Shown one piece after another: positions 61,876-64,000 of a DNA stretch of 64,000 nt. The notes beneath the pieces were generated by a model that saw nothing but the letters and a program-made list of their open reading frames with translations, had not been told where the DNA came from and did not search any database. Positions within the stretch are counted from its first letter, which is position 1. Every line of letters starts with the position of its first letter. The DNA is taken from the NCBI RefSeq assembly GCF_001536285.1, contig NZ_FAOZ01000018.1, positions 62,001 to 126,000 of the forward strand, given 5' to 3'. The position numbers and the translations under genes are program-made. The DNA comes from Parafrankia irregularis (GTDB lineage Bacteria > Actinomycetota > Actinomycetes > Frankiales > Frankiaceae).

Positions 61876-63084
61876 GTGAACGTCGATCGCGACCACATCG
61901 CCGCGGCGCTGCCGGGCTACACCCTCGGCGCCGAGCTCGGCCGTGGGGGCTCCGGTGTCGTGCTCGCCGCCCGGGACGAGGCGGACCAGCGGGTCGCCGT
62001 CAAGATCATGTCGATCGCCGACGAGGAACGGCCGTTGTTCGGCGTCACCGGCGTACCCCGAGTTCTCGCCGCGACCGATCCCGACGCCGAGGCCGAGGCA
62101 CGCCTGCTGGCCGGCCTCGACCACCCCCACCTGGTGAAGGTCTCCCACCACGTCCGCCACGGCGACGTCGCGCTGATCGTCATGGAGCTGCTCGACGGCG
62201 GCAGCCTGGCGCAGCGGGCCGTCGCCGGGCTCTCCGTCGAGGCCGCCTGCGCGATCGGGCTCGGCACAGCCGCGGCCCTCGGGCACGCGCATTCCCGCGG
62301 GGTCATCCACCGCGACGTGAAGCCCGCGAACATCCTGCACACCTCGGCCGGCGTCCCGAAGCTGACCGATTTCGGCATCGCCCATGCGGACGTCCCGAGA
62401 GCCGGCGGACGAACACCCGTCCGCGCATCTTCGGGCACTCCGCGTTACATGGCGCCGGAGCAGTTCACCCTCGGCGAGCTCGGCCCCGCGACCGACCTGT
62501 ACGGCCTCGGCGTCGTGCTGTACGAGCTGCTCGCCCGCCGGCCCGTCTTCCAGGTGCGGCCGTCGACGAAACAGGGCTGGGCCAACCACCACGTCGCGGT
62601 CACTCCGCGCCCGCTGACCGGCATACCCGGGCCGGTCGCGCAGGTCGTCGAGTGGGCGCTCGCCAAGGATCCGGACCGGCGCCCGGCCGACGCCCGCGAG
62701 TTCGCCCTCGCCCTCGCCCAGGCGATGGCGGGCACACGTGGAACCGACTGGCTCACGCGGGCCCGGACGCCGACGTTCCTGGACGACGACGTCCGGGCGG
62801 CGGCCAGTCGCTTCCCGGCCCGGACCGCCGAGCGGCCGCGGCAGGCGAGCACGCCCCCCGGGGACGACCACGGCCTGGAGCCAGTCCTGGACAGACCGGA
62901 TACGGTCGACGACGACGTCGCTGTCGACAGTGACACCGCTCCCGACGGTGACACCGCTCCCGAAAGGGCCGTCGCCGCTGACAGCGACGGTGACGCACTG
63001 ACGGACAGCGAGCACCGCCCGCCGCCGGGGCACCCGCGGCGGCCGAGGAGATCCTGGAGGTCGGCACCTTGGCGACGATCTTGA
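61876..63084 (+). CDS. Soluble Ser/Thr protein kinase (Hanks type) with acidic tail
   Basis: The 402-aa kinase starts at GTG 61876 with no obvious ribosome binding site. All core motifs are present: glycine loop GRGGSGVV, Lys in VAVKIM, HRDVKPANIL with the catalytic Asp, DFG (LTDFGIAH), activation-loop Thr/Ser and APEQ. The kinase domain ends near residue 290. Unlike most actinobacterial PknB-type kinases it has no transmembrane helix or PASTA domain, but a disordered tail with DTAPDGDTAPE repeats and an Arg-rich end. The DUF309 gene begins 17 bases downstream, so the two probably form an operon. Confidence 0.9.
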   Translation: MNVDRDHIAAALPGYTLGAELGRGGSGVVLAARDEADQRVAVKIMSIADEERPLFGVTGVPRVLAATDPDAEAEARLLAGLDHPHLVKVSHHVRHGDVALIVMELLDGGSLAQRAVAGLSVEAACAIGLGTAAALGHAHSRGVIHRDVKPANILHTSAGVPKLTDFGIAHADVPRAGGRTPVRASSGTPRYMAPEQFTLGELGPATDLYGLGVVLYELLARRPVFQVRPSTKQGWANHHVAVTPRPLTGIPGPVAQVVEWALAKDPDRRPADAREFALALAQAMAGTRGTDWLTRARTPTFLDDDVRAAASRFPARTAERPRQASTPPGDDHGLEPVLDRPDTVDDDVAVDSDTAPDGDTAPERAVAADSDGDALTDSEHRPPPGHPRRPRRSWRSAPWRRS

Positions 63085-63100
63085 CGATCGAGCTGCCTGG

Positions 63101-63763
63101 ATGAACGATCGCCCGATACCACGCCACCGCAGGGAGCCACCACCGCTGGCCGCGGCACAACGACCACGGGACCGGCTCGGCCGGCCACTGCCCTACGGCT
63201 CGCCCGGGGTCCCTCCACTCACCGAGGACCTGCCACGGTCGCCCCGGGAGATCCTGCTCGCCGCGCAGAACCTGCTGGACGAAGGCCTGTACTTCCAGGC
63301 ACACGAGGTACTCGAGGCCGCCTGGAAGGCCGCTCCGGCCCTGGAACGTGATCTGTGGCGTGGGCTCACCCAGATCGTGGTCGGCCTCGTCCATGTCGGC
63401 CGCGGCAACCGGCAGGGCGCGATCACGCTGCTGAGGCGCGGGCTGGCCGGCCTGGCACCGCGACCACGCCCATCCGAGGGGCCGGCGTCCGCACCCGCCG
63501 CCATCGACTCCACTACCGCCGACTCCCCGCTCCCACCTGGCGGGCCGGACCGGCCCCGCGAGCCCGACGCGGCGGCACCCGCCGAACCTGCCGCCGGTCA
63601 GGCCGGTCAGGCCGGTCAGGCCGGTGGAGCCGGCGGCGGATGGGGACGACGTGACGTCGATCTTCCCGGCGTCACCGGCTGGGCCGACGATCTGCTGCGC
63701 CGGTTGGAGGCCGGTGAGGTGCCGGTGACGGACCTGCGACCGCCCCGCCTCCTTCGGTCCTGA
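63101..63763 (+). CDS. DUF309-family protein
   Basis: The 220-aa protein has the DUF309 core at about residues 45-115: LLAAQNLLDEGLYFQAHEVLEAAWK, then RDLWRGLTQIVVGLVHVGRGNRQGAITLLRRGLAGL, with the conserved His-Glu pair and the Trp/Gln/Gly sites that resemble an all-helical hydrolase-like fold. A low-complexity segment follows (Pro/Ala, AAGQAGQAGQAGGAGGG), then a conserved end (GWADDLLRRLEAGE). Function unknown. ATG 63101 lies 17 bases after the kinase stop, suggesting joint expression. It ends at a palindrome. Confidence 0.88.
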   Translation: MNDRPIPRHRREPPPLAAAQRPRDRLGRPLPYGSPGVPPLTEDLPRSPREILLAAQNLLDEGLYFQAHEVLEAAWKAAPALERDLWRGLTQIVVGLVHVGRGNRQGAITLLRRGLAGLAPRPRPSEGPASAPAAIDSTTADSPLPPGGPDRPREPDAAAPAEPAAGQAGQAGQAGGAGGGWGRRDVDLPGVTGWADDLLRRLEAGEVPVTDLRPPRLLRS

Positions 63764-63776
63764 CACCGCCGGCGGT

Positions 63777-63804
63777 CCTGACACCGCCGGCCGGCGGTGT
63801 CAGG
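63777..63804. terminator. Perfect 28-bp palindrome between convergent genes
   Basis: CCTGACACCGCCGG meets its exact complement at 63790/63791. It holds the TGA stop of the leftward gene at 63800-63802. A half-copy of the same motif at 63759-63776 includes the DUF309 stop, so the palindrome appears to have grown from the gene ends. Probably a bidirectional terminator. Confidence 0.75.
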
Positions 63805-64000
63805 GAGCGGACGCGCGCTCGCCGGACCTGCGGCTGTCGCCCTGGCGGCGCAGGTGCACCGCCACGGCGATGCTGGTCACGGCGGCCCACGCGCACCACA
63901 GAGAGGTGACGGCGTCCGTCTCGAACCAGGCCAGCAGGCCGACCGCGGCCAGGTTGGCGGCGCCGAACCAGCGAAGGAAGCGGAGGCTGGAGACGAGCAG
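63800..64000 (-). CDS. Integral membrane protein (C-terminal part, cut by window edge)
   Basis: The last 66 codons of a gene that enters from the right edge. They show two hydrophobic segments (RWFGAANLAAVGLLAWF and VTSLWCAWAAVTSIAVAVHL) separated by a short acidic loop, and a basic tail ending in SGERASAP. No family can be assigned from this fragment. Confidence 0.6.
   Translation of the reverse strand: MLVSSLRFLRWFGAANLAAVGLLAWFETDAVTSLWCAWAAVTSIAVAVHLRRQGDSRRSGERASAP

Overview
The window is about 64 kb of very GC-rich actinobacterial DNA. It shows the Pup-proteasome system, mycothiol biosynthesis (mshC), a DivIVA-like protein, a PIG-V-type mannosyltransferase and many GTG/TTG starts after GGAGG-type ribosome binding sites. 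Gene content and protein wording (PrcA, ARC/Mpa) look most like Frankia or a close relative; this is from memory and was not tested by search.

Left part (1-9,040). On the minus strand, in transcription order, run an ABC-2-like membrane protein, pafA, an FKBP lipoprotein, pafB, pafC, a 73-aa membrane protein, tatA, tatC and the start of a HelY-type helicase. This is the actinobacterial paf-tat-helY neighbourhood. A dienelactone hydrolase gene is divergent from it.

Accessory block (9,105-17,793). This is the least familiar part. A tight minus-strand operon encodes a Glu-rich repeat protein, an HEVSH metallopeptidase candidate, a protein with a pullulanase-associated (PUD/CBM41-like) domain, two unrecognised proteins and an M20 dipeptidase. 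A LuxR-type regulator with a TTA codon is divergent from it. The shared promoter region holds a perfect inverted repeat and a clear -35/-10 pair. It is the best candidate here for an undescribed system.

Proteasome core (18,229-26,664). rsgA is followed by prcA, prcB, pup (ending GGQ), dop and arc/mpa, all on the minus strand, then a divergent [3Fe-4S] ferredoxin. The 870-bp dop-arc gap carries two tandem hairpins whose inner stems covary.

Middle (26,836-43,614). trmI, an M50 protease with CBS domains, a RecB-type nuclease, a MacB-like ABC transporter, a HAD phosphatase, a PAC2 protein, a DivIVA-like protein, mshC, an SCO1664-family protein, a histidine phosphatase and a RecD2-like helicase. 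Much of this follows the order I recall for the region after mpa in mycobacteria.

Envelope glycan block (43,710-52,506). Four polytopic GT-C-type glycosyltransferases surround a UDP-galactopyranose-mutase-like flavoprotein, suggesting assembly of a cell-envelope polysaccharide or glycolipid.

Right part (52,997-64,000). DUF5703, type II NADH dehydrogenase, an M20 peptidase, a small C2H2-finger protein, a TauE/SafE permease, a secreted Asp/Lys/Trp repeat protein behind a structured AT-rich leader, DUF456, ABC-F, a soluble Ser/Thr kinase, DUF309 and a partial membrane protein. Perfect hairpins or palindromes separate most convergent gene pairs. I saw no tRNA, rRNA, CRISPR array or insertion sequence.
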